Of a stretch of DNA of 64,000 nt, positions 28,088 through 36,831 are shown one piece after another. A program made the translations under genes and the position numbers. The DNA lies in the NCBI GenBank assembly GCA_030603695.1, contig JAUVXF010000013.1, positions 23,244 through 87,243 of the forward strand. The letters are read 5' to 3'. Every line of letters begins with the position of its first letter. The first letter of the stretch is position 1. The stretch comes from Natronohydrobacter sp. Lineage in GTDB: Bacteria; Pseudomonadota; Alphaproteobacteria; Rhodobacterales; Rhodobacteraceae. Under the pieces are notes generated by a model that had not been told where the DNA came from, made no database searches, and saw nothing but the letters and a program-made list of their open reading frames with translations.

Positions 28088-28809
28088 TAATGCAGATGGG
28101 CGGAATTGACCCAGGAATGGCGCAATTCCAGCGGCGCATCTGAATAATCCAGCGCGACCCGGCGGATATGCAAAACCGGTGCGCCCAGGGCCAAGCCAAG
28201 TTCATCCGCGCAGGCCCCTTCGGCGCTTGTGGCCGTAACCTGTTCGCGCGCGCGGTGAACCGTGGCTGCAAATTCTGTCTGATACAGTTGATACAGCGTG
28301 TTTGGCAGCGCTTGGGGGTGGGTTTCCAGCGCGCCAAAACGTGCGGCATCTAGTAGGATATGCTCATAGATGATCGGCGTGCCATCCCCCTCGCGCACGC
28401 GGGTGATGCAGATCACTTCTGCCCCCGCCTTTAGCCCCAGCGCTGCCGCCTCTGCCGCGCTGGACGCGCGCCGCGCGCGCGTCAGAACGCGGCTTTCAGG
28501 GCGCAATGTGGTTCCATCAGCGCGGCGCAGATTGAAAAAGCGAAACAGCACCGCGTCGCTGTCATGGCTGGCAACGACAGTACCCTTGCCTTGGCGGCGC
28601 ACCACCACCCCTTCGGCGGCCATATCCAGCAGGGCCTTGCGCAGTGTGCCCACGGCAACGCCGTAATCTTCGGCCAGCCGGGTTTCTGGCGGCAGATATG
28701 TGCCCGGCGACCACTCGCCCGCCTCGATCCGGGCCATCATCAGATCGCGCAACTGGCGGTGCAGGGGCTGTGCAACAGGGCGCAAAGGCTGCGAGATTTC
28801 GGTCATCAT
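28072..28809 (-). CDS. GntR family regulator, HutC/UTRA subfamily
   Basis: The protein has 245 residues. The N-terminal winged helix (LPPETRLAEDYGVAVGTLRKAL, residues about 40-61) is followed by the beta-hairpin QGKGTVVA, and a UTRA effector domain fills the rest (RVREGDGTPIIYEHI). It is divergent from the slcC-suyAB-suyZ genes, with a strong-looking promoter between, and is probably their local regulator, comparable in role to SuyR. The ligand is likely sulfolactate or a related acid; this is inference. Confidence 0.9.
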   Translation of the reverse strand: MMTEISQPLRPVAQPLHRQLRDLMMARIEAGEWSPGTYLPPETRLAEDYGVAVGTLRKALLDMAAEGVVVRRQGKGTVVASHDSDAVLFRFFNLRRADGTTLRPESRVLTRARRASSAAEAAALGLKAGAEVICITRVREGDGTPIIYEHILLDAARFGALETHPQALPNTLYQLYQTEFAATVHRAREQVTATSAEGACADELGLALGAPVLHIRRVALDYSDAPLELRHSWVNSAHLHYQAEV

Positions 28810-28842
28810 CTGGCTTTCTGTCTGGGTTTGCCGGAAGGGGCA

Positions 28843-28872
28843 TTGACATAGCTATAACATATAAACTATACA
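28843..28872 (+). promoter_or_regulatory. Sigma70-type promoter for slcC-suyAB
   Basis: TTGACA (28843-28848) and TATACA (28867-28872) are separated by 18 nt, close to consensus, 32 nt upstream of the slcC start. The AT-rich spacer with ATAGCTAT and repeated TATA stretches could be the GntR regulator's binding site. Confidence 0.6.
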
Positions 28873-28904
28873 GTTTTCAACACGGCACTTACAGGAGCCT
28901 TACC

Positions 28905-29903
28905 ATGAGCACTGTCCCGCTCTCCGTCAATGCAGCCCGCGCACTTGTGCAGGATGTGTTTGGGGCATGCGGCATGCCAGAGGCGCTGGCCGCGCCCGCA
29001 GCCGCAGCGCTGGTGCTGGCAGAGCAAGAGGGCCTGCCCTCGCATGGCCTGGCGCGGGTTCCGTTTTACGCAGCCCAGATGCAGGCAGGCAAAGTTGTGG
29101 CAGATGCCGCGCCAAGCGTTGTGCGTGACGGCGCTGTGATCCGGGTGGATGCGGGCTATGGGCTGGCCTTTGCAGCCATAGAGGCGGGGGCACAGGCTGC
29201 GCGCGACGTTGTGCGCGATTTGGGCGTGGCGGTTGTCAGCATTACCCATTCGCACCATTTCGGGGTTGCCGGGCAGGCGGTAGAGCCGTTTGCGCGCCAC
29301 GGGCTGATTGCGCTGGCTCTGGCCAATGCGCCCGCAGCCATGGCCCCTTGGGGCGGCAATCGCGCGCTTTATGGCACAAACCCCATCGCCTTTGCCGCGC
29401 CGCGTATGCAGGGCGATCCGCTATTGATTGATCTGTCGCTAAGCCATGTGGCACGCGGCAAGGTGATGCTGGCGCAAAAATCCGGCCAGCCCATTCCCGA
29501 AGGATGGGCGCTGGATGCGGCGGGCCAGCCCACCACGGATGCCAATGCCGCCATGGCAGGAACAATGTTGCCCTCTGGCGGGGCCAAGGGGGCGGCGCTG
29601 GCGCTGATGGTGGAATTGCTGACAGCCGGGCTGGCGGGGGCAAATTTCGCGTATCAGGCAAGCTCGCTTTTTGATGATAAAGGCGCGGCACCTGATCTGG
29701 CGCATTTCATTCTGGTTCTTGATCCGGCGCGCTTTGCACCGGGATTTGCCGAGCGCGCAGAAGCGATGTTTGCCGCGATAGAGGCGCAAGAGGGCGCGCG
29801 CCTGCCGGGCGCGCGGCGCATGTCAGAGCGCGCGGCGCGCGCGCAGCAGATCGAGATATCGCAAGCGCTGCATGATACGCTGACGGGCCTTGCCCGCAGC
29901 TGA
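28905..29903 (+). CDS. slcC: Malate/L-lactate-type dehydrogenase, likely sulfolactate dehydrogenase (SlcC/ComC-like)
   Basis: This is a 332-residue NAD(P)-dependent 2-hydroxyacid dehydrogenase of the LDH2/MDH2 family, distinct from the Rossmann type. Family features are GLPSHGLARVPFY, the ITHSHHFG motif with the active-site His, and NPIAFAAPR plus LDLSLSH-like LIDLSLSHVARGKV. In sulfonate pathways such enzymes interconvert sulfolactate and sulfopyruvate, either to epimerise sulfolactate or to link it with cysteate. The ATG at 28905 has ACAGGAG upstream. suyA follows after 33 bp. It could also be a general malate or ureidoglycolate-type dehydrogenase. Confidence 0.8.
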   Translation: MSTVPLSVNAARALVQDVFGACGMPEALAAPAAAALVLAEQEGLPSHGLARVPFYAAQMQAGKVVADAAPSVVRDGAVIRVDAGYGLAFAAIEAGAQAARDVVRDLGVAVVSITHSHHFGVAGQAVEPFARHGLIALALANAPAAMAPWGGNRALYGTNPIAFAAPRMQGDPLLIDLSLSHVARGKVMLAQKSGQPIPEGWALDAAGQPTTDANAAMAGTMLPSGGAKGAALALMVELLTAGLAGANFAYQASSLFDDKGAAPDLAHFILVLDPARFAPGFAERAEAMFAAIEAQEGARLPGARRMSERAARAQQIEISQALHDTLTGLARS

Positions 29904-29936
29904 ACCCAAGTTGAAACCAAAGGGAGAGACAAGACC

Positions 29937-30233
29937 ATGACTGCAAACACCCACCCGCAATTGCTTGTCCATGACAAGGCCGACAATGTCGGTGTTGTCG
30001 TGGTAGAAGGGCTGACCGCTGGCACCGATATGCTCTGCGTGTGCACCGAGGATAATTCTGATTTTCGCCTGACAGCGAAAGCCGATATTCCCATCGGCCA
30101 TAAAGTAGCGCTGGCGGCGCTGAAAGAGGGCGATACCGTCATCAAATATGGCGAAGATATCGGCAAGATGGTGGGCAGCGCCGAAATTGGCGGCCATGTC
30201 CATACCCACAATATGAAAACCAAGCGCTGGTAA
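29937..30233 (+). CDS. suyA: (R)-sulfolactate sulfo-lyase small subunit (SuyA)
   Basis: This 98-residue SAF-domain protein begins with [21 protein letters not shown], the typical SuyA opening. The C-terminal [14 protein letters not shown] resembles the N-terminal domain of altronate dehydratases. SuyAB splits (R)-sulfolactate into pyruvate and sulfite in the cytoplasm. AGGGAGAG precedes the start and suyB begins 13 bp after the stop. This is the step that releases inorganic sulfur from the substrate produced by HpsN. Confidence 0.93.
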   Translation: MTANTHPQLLVHDKADNVGVVVVEGLTAGTDMLCVCTEDNSDFRLTAKADIPIGHKVALAALKEGDTVIKYGEDIGKMVGSAEIGGHVHTHNMKTKRW

Positions 30234-30246
30234 GGGGGAACAAAGA

Positions 30247-31428
30247 ATGGCTTTTGATTTCACACAAGAAACCGTCAAGGCATGGCGCCGTGAAAGCGGC
30301 CGTGTCGGCGTGCGCAACCATGTGCTGATCCTGCCGGTGGATGATATTTCCAACGCCGCCTGCGAGGCCGTGGCCAATAACGTAAAAGGCACAATGGCTA
30401 TTCCGCATGCTTACGGGCGTTTGCAGTTTGGCGAAGATCTGGATCTGCATTTCCGCACCATCATTGGCACGGGCGCAAACCCCAACGTTGCCGCTGTTGT
30501 GGTGATCGGGATTGAACCTGAATGGACAAAGATCATCGTCGATGGCATTGCCAAGACCGGCAAACCCGTTGAAGGGTTCTGGATTGAGCAGAATGGCGAT
30601 TTTGAAACCATCCGCCGCGCAAGCTGGAAGGCCAAGGAATATGTCCATTGGGCATCCGAGCTGCAAAAGGAAGATTGCCCGCTGACTGATTTGTGGGTGT
30701 CGACCAAATGTGGCGAATCCGATACCACCACGGGCCTCTCGTCCTGCCCGACTGTGGGCAATATGTATGACAAGCTGTTGCCGCATGGCCTGTATGGCGT
30801 GTTCGGGGAAACCTCTGAAATCACCGGCGCGGAACATATCTGCGTCAAGCGTGCGGCATCGCCCGAAGTGGGCGAGAAGTTCATGAAAACATGGAAATCC
30901 TATCAGGATGATGTGATCGAACAGTTCAAAACCTCTGATCTGTCCGACAGCCAGCCCACCAAGGGCAACATTCTGGGCGGCCTGTCCACGATCGAGGAAA
31001 AGGCATTGGGCAATCTTGAAAAGATTGGCCGCACCTCGACCTATATCGATGTTCTGGAACCTGCCGAAGCCCCTGAAAAGGGCCGGGGCCTGTATTTCAT
31101 GGATACCTCTTCGGCGGCGGCGGAATGTGTGACGCTGATGGCGGCTGCGGGCTATGTGATCCATACCTTCCCGACAGGACAGGGCAATGTTGTGGGCAAC
31201 CCGATTGTTCCGGTCATCAAAATCTCTGGCAACCCGCGCACCCTGCGCACCATGTCAGAGCATATTGATGTGGATGTAACAGGCGTGCTGCGCCGTGACA
31301 TGACCATTGATCAGGCAGGTGATGCGCTGATTGAAATGATCAAGCGCACCGCAAATGGCCGCCTGACAGCCGCAGAGGCGCTGGGGCATCGGGAATTCTC
31401 GATGACAAAGCTCTATCGCTCGGCCTGA
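30247..31428 (+). CDS. suyB: (R)-sulfolactate sulfo-lyase large subunit (SuyB)
   Basis: This 393-residue protein of the UxaA/altronate-dehydratase C-terminal family carries the catalytic metal site. Seen are the [15 protein letters not shown] opening, [21 protein letters not shown] around residue 158 with two Cys, and the C-terminal [20 protein letters not shown]. Its length matches stand-alone SuyB of Paracoccus/Roseobacter type. It forms the lyase with SuyA immediately upstream. A strong GC hairpin separates it from the exporter gene downstream. Confidence 0.93.
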   Translation: MAFDFTQETVKAWRRESGRVGVRNHVLILPVDDISNAACEAVANNVKGTMAIPHAYGRLQFGEDLDLHFRTIIGTGANPNVAAVVVIGIEPEWTKIIVDGIAKTGKPVEGFWIEQNGDFETIRRASWKAKEYVHWASELQKEDCPLTDLWVSTKCGESDTTTGLSSCPTVGNMYDKLLPHGLYGVFGETSEITGAEHICVKRAASPEVGEKFMKTWKSYQDDVIEQFKTSDLSDSQPTKGNILGGLSTIEEKALGNLEKIGRTSTYIDVLEPAEAPEKGRGLYFMDTSSAAAECVTLMAAAGYVIHTFPTGQGNVVGNPIVPVIKISGNPRTLRTMSEHIDVDVTGVLRRDMTIDQAGDALIEMIKRTANGRLTAAEALGHREFSMTKLYRSA

Positions 31429-31448
31429 TTTGGCCTTACGCAACGCCG

Positions 31449-31474
31449 GGGGCGGGCGCTTTGCCCGCCCCTTT
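31449..31474 (+). terminator. Stem-loop with short T-run between suyB and suyZ
   Basis: GGGGCGGGC (31449-31457) pairs with GCCCGCCCC (31463-31471) over a 5-nt loop and is followed by TTT. The stem is very strong and the T-run short, so it is probably an attenuator that lowers expression of the exporter relative to SuyAB. Confidence 0.55.
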
Positions 31475-31513
31475 GCTGTCTGACCGCCCCTTTCCCATCT
31501 GACAGAGGACGCC

Positions 31514-32530
31514 ATGACCCGCCTAGACCAATTCCGCGCATGGGGCGCACCACTTCTGCCGGGGCTGATGCTGGCAGCGACCATTGCCGCCGCATCTGCC
31601 TTTCTGGGGGCGCATTATGGGGCGCCGGTGATGCTGTTTGCGCTGTTGCTGGGCATGGCGTTCAATTTCCTGCACGAAGATGGCCCCTGCCGCGCAGGCG
31701 TGGAATTTGGCGCGAAATTCATTTTGCGGCTGGGTGTCGGGCTATTGGGCATTCGCATCGCAATGGATGATATCGCCCAGATCGGGCTTGTGGGGGCGGG
31801 CGTGCTGGTGGGCCTTATCGCGCTGACCATTGGCACGGGCTTTCTGGCAGCCCCCCTGTTTCGCCGCCAATGGCGTTTCGCGCTGCTGACAGGTGGGGCC
31901 GTTGCGATATGCGGGGCATCTGCCGCGCTGGCCATTGCCGCCGTGATCCCGCCCAATGACAAGACAGAGCGCAACACGCTTTTTACTGTCATGGCGGTAA
32001 CGGCCCTGTCCACTGTTGCAATGGTTGCCTATCCGCTGCTGTTTCAGATGCTGGGCTTTAGTGAATTGCAACAGGGCTTTCTGATTGGCGCTACCATTCA
32101 TGATGTGGCGCAGGTGGTGGGGGCGGGGTTTTCCGTTTCTGATACTGCCGGAGAGATGGCGACGATTACGAAACTCTTTCGCGTGGCGATGCTGCCTGTG
32201 GTGCTGGTAACGATTGTGCTGGTGCTGCGCGCCGCCGGGCCGGGGCAAGAGGCTGGCAAAGGCAAGATCCCGCTTTTGCCGTGGTTCATGGTGCTGTTTC
32301 TGGGGCTTGTCGCCTTGGGCAGCGTGGTGGAACTTCCCGGCGCTTTGGTGGCACAGGTGGACACAATTTCGCGCGCCTGCCTGATTACGGCCATTGCTGC
32401 GCTGGGGGTGAAAACCTCTATCAAGGCGCTGACGGCCGTGGGTGGGGGGCATTTGGCGATTGTGGTGATAGAGACAGCTGTTTTGCTTGCTTTGGCAACA
32501 GCGGCGCTGTTGTGGCTGGATCTGATATAG
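31514..32530 (+). CDS. suyZ: YeiH/UPF0324 family membrane protein, putative sulfite/sulfate exporter (SuyZ-like)
   Basis: This 338-residue integral membrane protein has about 10 hydrophobic helices. The UPF0324 pattern is recognisable: GMAFNFL, FILRLGVGLLGIRI, and TGGAVAICGASAALAIAAVIPP in the middle. Orthologues next to suyAB were named SuyZ and proposed to export the sulfur anion released from sulfolactate. It follows suyB by 85 bp with an attenuator-like hairpin between and converges on the NusG-like gene. No sulfite dehydrogenase is present in this window, so sulfite export is plausible. Confidence 0.82.
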   Translation: MTRLDQFRAWGAPLLPGLMLAATIAAASAFLGAHYGAPVMLFALLLGMAFNFLHEDGPCRAGVEFGAKFILRLGVGLLGIRIAMDDIAQIGLVGAGVLVGLIALTIGTGFLAAPLFRRQWRFALLTGGAVAICGASAALAIAAVIPPNDKTERNTLFTVMAVTALSTVAMVAYPLLFQMLGFSELQQGFLIGATIHDVAQVVGAGFSVSDTAGEMATITKLFRVAMLPVVLVTIVLVLRAAGPGQEAGKGKIPLLPWFMVLFLGLVALGSVVELPGALVAQVDTISRACLITAIAALGVKTSIKALTAVGGGHLAIVVIETAVLLALATAALLWLDLI

Positions 32531-32548
32531 CGGGACTCGGCCCTGTGA

Positions 32549-33079
32549 TCACATGCTTGCTGCGCTGTGCGCTTTTTGCAGGTTTTCTGCGCGCACAGTC
32601 ACGCGCATCGGGGCGCCCATGATTTCCATCAGCACCCAGACCCGCTGGTCGGGCGCAACGGATTCGATAGTTGCAACAAGTTCCGCGAATGGGCCAGACC
32701 GCAGGGTAACCATGTCACCCGGCGCAAGGCGGGCATAGGTTTGCAACTTGCCAGAGGGATCGCAACTTAGTTGCAACTGCTGGATCAACCCGGCAGGCAC
32801 TTCGGTTGGTCGGGGGCCAAGGCTGACAAGCCGCGTGACCCCAATTGTCGAATTCACCGACCGCCACCCGCCTTGCCGCATATCCAGAGCGACAAATATG
32901 TAACCGGGAAAAAGCGGGCGCAACTGGGTGACAAACACCCCGCGCAAGCGCCGTGTCTCCTCTATCATGGGCAGGAACGTGGCAAAGCCCTGCTGTGCCA
33001 GATTGCGTTTGGCAATGCGGTAGCTATTGGGCTTCAGTTGCGCGAGAAACCACTTGGTGCCATCGAGACCATCAGACAT
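32549..33079 (-). CDS. NusG/RfaH-family specialised transcription antiterminator
   Basis: The protein has 176 residues. The N-terminal NGN domain begins KWFLAQLKPNSYRIAKRNLAQQGF and includes the FPGYIFVALD strand. The C-terminal KOW-like domain has LAPGDMVTLRSGPFAELVATIE. The short length and wording place it with RfaH-like paralogues and not housekeeping NusG, which sits with secE and rplK. The ATG at 33079 is chosen because the NGN domain starts a few residues later. RfaH-like proteins normally act on a long exopolysaccharide or secondary-metabolite operon; none begins next to it here. An ops-like target site was not identified. Confidence 0.87.
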   Translation of the reverse strand: MSDGLDGTKWFLAQLKPNSYRIAKRNLAQQGFATFLPMIEETRRLRGVFVTQLRPLFPGYIFVALDMRQGGWRSVNSTIGVTRLVSLGPRPTEVPAGLIQQLQLSCDPSGKLQTYARLAPGDMVTLRSGPFAELVATIESVAPDQRVWVLMEIMGAPMRVTVRAENLQKAHSAASM

Positions 33080-33334
33080 GCTCAGACCCTTTCTGCCCTT
33101 TGATGGATATGCTCTAAAATGAGCGATAACAATATCAAAAGTTGAAAAATGCAGATAAAGATGGGAATGCTGCGCCGCTGCTGTCGGATATAAGGGCCGC
33201 GCACCTTTGACGGTGCGCCACCAGATCGCGGCAAGAAAGCTGTTTTCCGGCGCGAAAATTGCGCTAGGTGTGACATGGGGTAGCGCTTGGGGCTGCCTAT
33301 TTTGTGCGGCTCGTAACAGGAGTGATTGCAGGAT

Positions 33335-34474
33335 ATGGCACGCAAGCGCGCCTTCGGTGTTTTTGCCCTGCTTGGCGCGGCCGGGGTGGTTGGCGCGGCC
33401 TTGGTGTTCTGGCCCCTCGATCCGGCAGAGATATCCCTTGGCCCAAAAGCGCAAGGTGACTGGATGGCTGCCTTGGCCGGGCAAGAGGACGCCGGGTTCG
33501 TGCGCCCTTCGGGAGAGTGGGCCTTGCGCCTGCCAGATGATCACGCCGCGCATCCGGCGCAGCGTTCGGAACTTTGGCAGATATCGGCGCAGGTGCAGGG
33601 GCCGGATCTGGAAGTGATTTCTGTGCAATTCTCAGTATTGCGCCAAGGTGTTACCCCGCCCACAGAGGCCGCAAGCGGCAATATCTGGGATCTGCGCGAT
33701 CTGTATCGCGCCCATGTGATTACCGCGCTTCAGCAGGGCGCGCAGGGTCAGGCTGAAGAACGTCTTGCGCGCGGCTTTGCCGGGCTGGCCGGTTATGACA
33801 GCGATATGCAGGAACTTCGGCTGGATGACTGGGCCTTGCGCTTTGGCGATGATACTGGCGCAAATCCTTGGCAATTTGCTGCAACCACGGGGGACATGCA
33901 GGTTACGCTAGAGTTTGAGGGCCTCAAACCCCCGCTGCCGCTTGTGGCCCCGGATGCGCCCTTTCGCGGCTATGCGGTGCCGCGGCTGGGTGTTACAGGC
34001 ACAATCACAACGCCAAATGGGGCTATGCCTGTGACTGGCCTTGCATGGTTTGATCATGTCTGGGGGGAATTGCCCTTGCCGGGGGCGGCACCTGTGGTGT
34101 CTGACAGATTGCTGGTGCACCTTGATACAGGCGATGATCTGGTGGTGATCACCTCGCGCCGGCGCGACGGGCAGGGCAGCCCCACGGTTGATGCCGTGAT
34201 GATCGGCACAGATGGCCAAGCCAGCCAGATCAGCCCACAGCGTGCAGAGCTGGACTTCCTGCGCCTTTGGCAAGGAGAGGTCGGGATTTGGCCAGTTGAA
34301 TGGCAGATCACTTTGGATGAAACGCTGGAATTGACAGTGTCGCCGGTATGGGATGCACAGGAATACGCCTTTGCAACCCCTGTCTGGTCGGGTCTGGTGA
34401 CAGTCGCGGGGGTGTATAACGGCCAGCCGGTGCGCGGCACAGGGCTTTTGCAATTGGCACAAGGCGGGATGTGA
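33335..34474 (+). CDS. Lipocalin-like CrtC/AttH family protein, membrane-anchored or secreted
   Basis: This is a 379-residue protein with an N-terminal hydrophobic signal or anchor (GVFALLGAAGVVGAALVFW). The remainder is beta-rich and shows the two-lipocalin layout of hydroxyneurosporene synthase (CrtC) and AttH proteins, with GEWALRLPDDHAAHPAQR near the start and GLAWFDHVWGELP in the second half. Carotenoid hydratases of this fold act on lycopene-type substrates, but no carotenoid gene is nearby. The ATG at 33335 is preferred to a TTG at 33326 that is too close to AGGAG. The dihaem cytochrome gene follows almost directly. Confidence 0.72.
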   Translation: MARKRAFGVFALLGAAGVVGAALVFWPLDPAEISLGPKAQGDWMAALAGQEDAGFVRPSGEWALRLPDDHAAHPAQRSELWQISAQVQGPDLEVISVQFSVLRQGVTPPTEAASGNIWDLRDLYRAHVITALQQGAQGQAEERLARGFAGLAGYDSDMQELRLDDWALRFGDDTGANPWQFAATTGDMQVTLEFEGLKPPLPLVAPDAPFRGYAVPRLGVTGTITTPNGAMPVTGLAWFDHVWGELPLPGAAPVVSDRLLVHLDTGDDLVVITSRRRDGQGSPTVDAVMIGTDGQASQISPQRAELDFLRLWQGEVGIWPVEWQITLDETLELTVSPVWDAQEYAFATPVWSGLVTVAGVYNGQPVRGTGLLQLAQGGM

Positions 34475-34476
34475 AC

Positions 34477-35910
34477 ATGCGGATAGGGCAGCGCAGTATC
34501 TGGATCGGGGCGGGCATGTTGGGGGCGGCGCTGTCGCTCTGGGTTGCGCTTGGGCCGCTCTTGCGCGGCACGTCCGATCCTGACAGGTTCCGCTCGCCTG
34601 TGGGAGAGGTTGAGGCCACGCCGCAGCGCCCCGGCTCTGTTGAAGCGGGATTTGCAGCGCTTGTGAACCAGCCCTATGTCAGTTGCGGAATGCCCTATGC
34701 CGCCTATCGCCGTGTGGCCCCCGAAACCAGCCCTGATCTGCTGTTGCCAGGGCGCGCGGGGCGCAATGCCGAATTGCCGTATTTCCTGACAGCGCATGTG
34801 AATGCGGATGGGGTGGAAATCGTCTCCAACAACTGTCTTGTGTGCCATGCAGCGCGCTTGGGCGATGAGATTGTCATAGGCCTGGGCGATGCCTTTGCCG
34901 ATTTCACCGATGACCCCCGCCAGCTTGTGACGCAAACGGGCCGCTTTGTGCAAAGCCAGAGTGATGGCGCGGCCTGGGCGCATTGGGCCGACCGGATAGA
35001 GGGGATTGCGCCCTATATCCAGACCCGCACCTTGGGCATGAACCCGGCCACGAACCTGAGTTGGGCACTCATGGCGCATCGTGACCCCCGCACAATGGCC
35101 TGGTCACAAATCCCGCTGATGGATCCCCCCCCGCGCGATCCTGTGCCCGTGCGCACGCCGCCCTGGTGGTGGATGGGCAAGAAAAACGCGATGTTTTATA
35201 CCACTATCGGGCGGGGTGATCATTCGCGCTATATGCTGTTTGCGTCGCTTCTCTGCGCTGACAGTGTGGCAGAGTTGGAAGAGATCGACCAATTTGCACC
35301 CGATATCCGCGCCTATCTTGCAAGCCTTGAAGCGCCTGCCTTTCCCTATCCGATTGATGCGGGCTTGGCCGAACAGGGGCAGGCGCTGTTCACGCGCCAT
35401 TGTGCGGCCTGTCACGGAACCTATGGCGAGGCGCCGCGCTATCCAAACCGGGTCATCGGGTTGGATGAGATCGGGACAGACCCGCTTTATGCCCGATCCA
35501 TGACCGATGGCAGCCTTGATCGCTTTTTTGACTGGGTGGAACGCTCGCCGCATGGGGGCACAGTGCGCGCGGCCCCGGCCGAGGGGTATATCGCGCCGCC
35601 GCTGGATGGGATATGGGCGGTTGCGCCCTATTTCCACAATGGCGCCGTGCCCAGTCTGGCAGCCGTGCTGGACAGCCGTTTGCGCCCGCAATTCTGGCGC
35701 CATGTCACACCGCGCGCCTATGATCCTGCGGTGCTGGGGTGGCGGTTCGAGGTGCTGGAAACGGGCAAGGCAGCTGCGGCCAGCGCGACAGAGCGCGCGG
35801 CGATTTATGACACCACCTTGCCGGGCTATGGCAGGGATGGGCATACCTATGGCGATGATCTGACAGATGATGACCGCGCCGCCTTGCTGGAATACCTCAA
35901 ATCCCTGTAA
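34477..35910 (+). CDS. Dihaem cytochrome c, peroxidase/RoxA-like
   Basis: This is a 477-residue exported protein with one N-terminal hydrophobic anchor (WIGAGMLGAALSLWVALGPLL). Two haem c sites are present: CLVCH (about residue 125) and CAACH (about residue 309). The phrase IWAVAPYFHNGAVPSL close to the second haem is characteristic of dihaem peroxidase, MauG and RoxA-like proteins. Its substrate is unknown. The start lies 2 bp after the lipocalin-like stop (a GTG at 34471 would overlap it), so the two are one transcription unit. Roles in oxidative cleavage of lipophilic compounds are possible by analogy to RoxA only. Confidence 0.8.
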   Translation: MRIGQRSIWIGAGMLGAALSLWVALGPLLRGTSDPDRFRSPVGEVEATPQRPGSVEAGFAALVNQPYVSCGMPYAAYRRVAPETSPDLLLPGRAGRNAELPYFLTAHVNADGVEIVSNNCLVCHAARLGDEIVIGLGDAFADFTDDPRQLVTQTGRFVQSQSDGAAWAHWADRIEGIAPYIQTRTLGMNPATNLSWALMAHRDPRTMAWSQIPLMDPPPRDPVPVRTPPWWWMGKKNAMFYTTIGRGDHSRYMLFASLLCADSVAELEEIDQFAPDIRAYLASLEAPAFPYPIDAGLAEQGQALFTRHCAACHGTYGEAPRYPNRVIGLDEIGTDPLYARSMTDGSLDRFFDWVERSPHGGTVRAAPAEGYIAPPLDGIWAVAPYFHNGAVPSLAAVLDSRLRPQFWRHVTPRAYDPAVLGWRFEVLETGKAAAASATERAAIYDTTLPGYGRDGHTYGDDLTDDDRAALLEYLKSL

Positions 35911-35937
35911 CACCGGGCAAGGCGGGCCATTTCGGCC

Positions 35938-36831
35938 TTACTGCGTGCGCACCAGCGCCCCGCGCTGCGCGATGACCTGCACTGCAATGTCATGCGCTTT
36001 TGCTGCGGCTTCTGACGGGGGGCAGCCGGACAGGCGCGCGGCGAGATAGCCGCCATTGAACGCATCGCCTGCGCCAGTGCTGTCAACCGGGCGTTGGGCG
36101 GGCGGGGAAAGCGTAACCTCTGCATCTGCGGATTTCACCAGAAACGGCGCACCGCCATTTTTCACCACCACTTCGTCCGCACCTGCCGCGCACCAGCGCT
36201 TTGCGCAGGCTTCGGGCGTGGGATCGCCAAAAACGCGCGCTTCATCATCATAGCTGGGCAAGGCGATGGTTGCGCAGGCGGCGGCCTGTGTCAGGACGCT
36301 GCGCAAGGCATCCTGGCTTTCCCAAAGCGCAGGGCGGATATTTGGGTCAAAGGCCGTCAGTTTGCCTTTGGCCCGCGCTGCGCGCACCAAAGCCAGAAGG
36401 ACGCCTCGCTTTTCAGGTGGCAGGATGGCCAGCGTAATTCCTGACAGATAGACCACATCGGCAGCCTCTATCGCGGCTTGCAACAGGGTCTCATCATCGG
36501 CAAGGCCACGCGCCGCAGAGGTTGCGCGCCAATAGGCAAAGCTGCGCTCTCCCTCGGTCAGTTCTATCGCATAAAGGCCAATATTGCGCGCGGGGCTTTG
36601 GCGAATGAAGCGGGTATCTATCTGTTCTTTCGCCAGAAACTTCAGAAAACGCTTTGAAAAACTGTCTTCCCCTATGCAGGTAAGGTAACTGACAGTCCAA
36701 TCCTGCCCCAGATAGCGCCGGGCATACCATGCGGTATTCAACGTATCCCCGGCAAAGCGTTGCTCCCACAAGCCGCTTTCGGTTTGTGACAATTCCACCA
36801 TTGCCTCGCCGATTGACAGAAACAGGGCCAT
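35938..36831 (-). CDS. kdgK: 2-keto-3-deoxygluconate kinase (PfkB family)
   Basis: This enzyme phosphorylates 2-keto-3-deoxygluconate to the 6-phosphate, which feeds the Entner-Doudoroff aldolase. The 297 residues show the PfkB pattern: early substrate region GEAMVELSQ, GGD-like AGDTLNTAWYARRYLG, and the ATP and anion-hole motif DSTGAGDAFNGGYLAARLSG with catalytic Asp. The ATG at 36831 shares one base with the uxuB stop (TGATG), so translation is coupled. With uxuB and uxuA upstream it completes fructuronate to KDPG. Confidence 0.9.
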   Translation of the reverse strand: MALFLSIGEAMVELSQTESGLWEQRFAGDTLNTAWYARRYLGQDWTVSYLTCIGEDSFSKRFLKFLAKEQIDTRFIRQSPARNIGLYAIELTEGERSFAYWRATSAARGLADDETLLQAAIEAADVVYLSGITLAILPPEKRGVLLALVRAARAKGKLTAFDPNIRPALWESQDALRSVLTQAAACATIALPSYDDEARVFGDPTPEACAKRWCAAGADEVVVKNGGAPFLVKSADAEVTLSPPAQRPVDSTGAGDAFNGGYLAARLSGCPPSEAAAKAHDIAVQVIAQRGALVRTQ

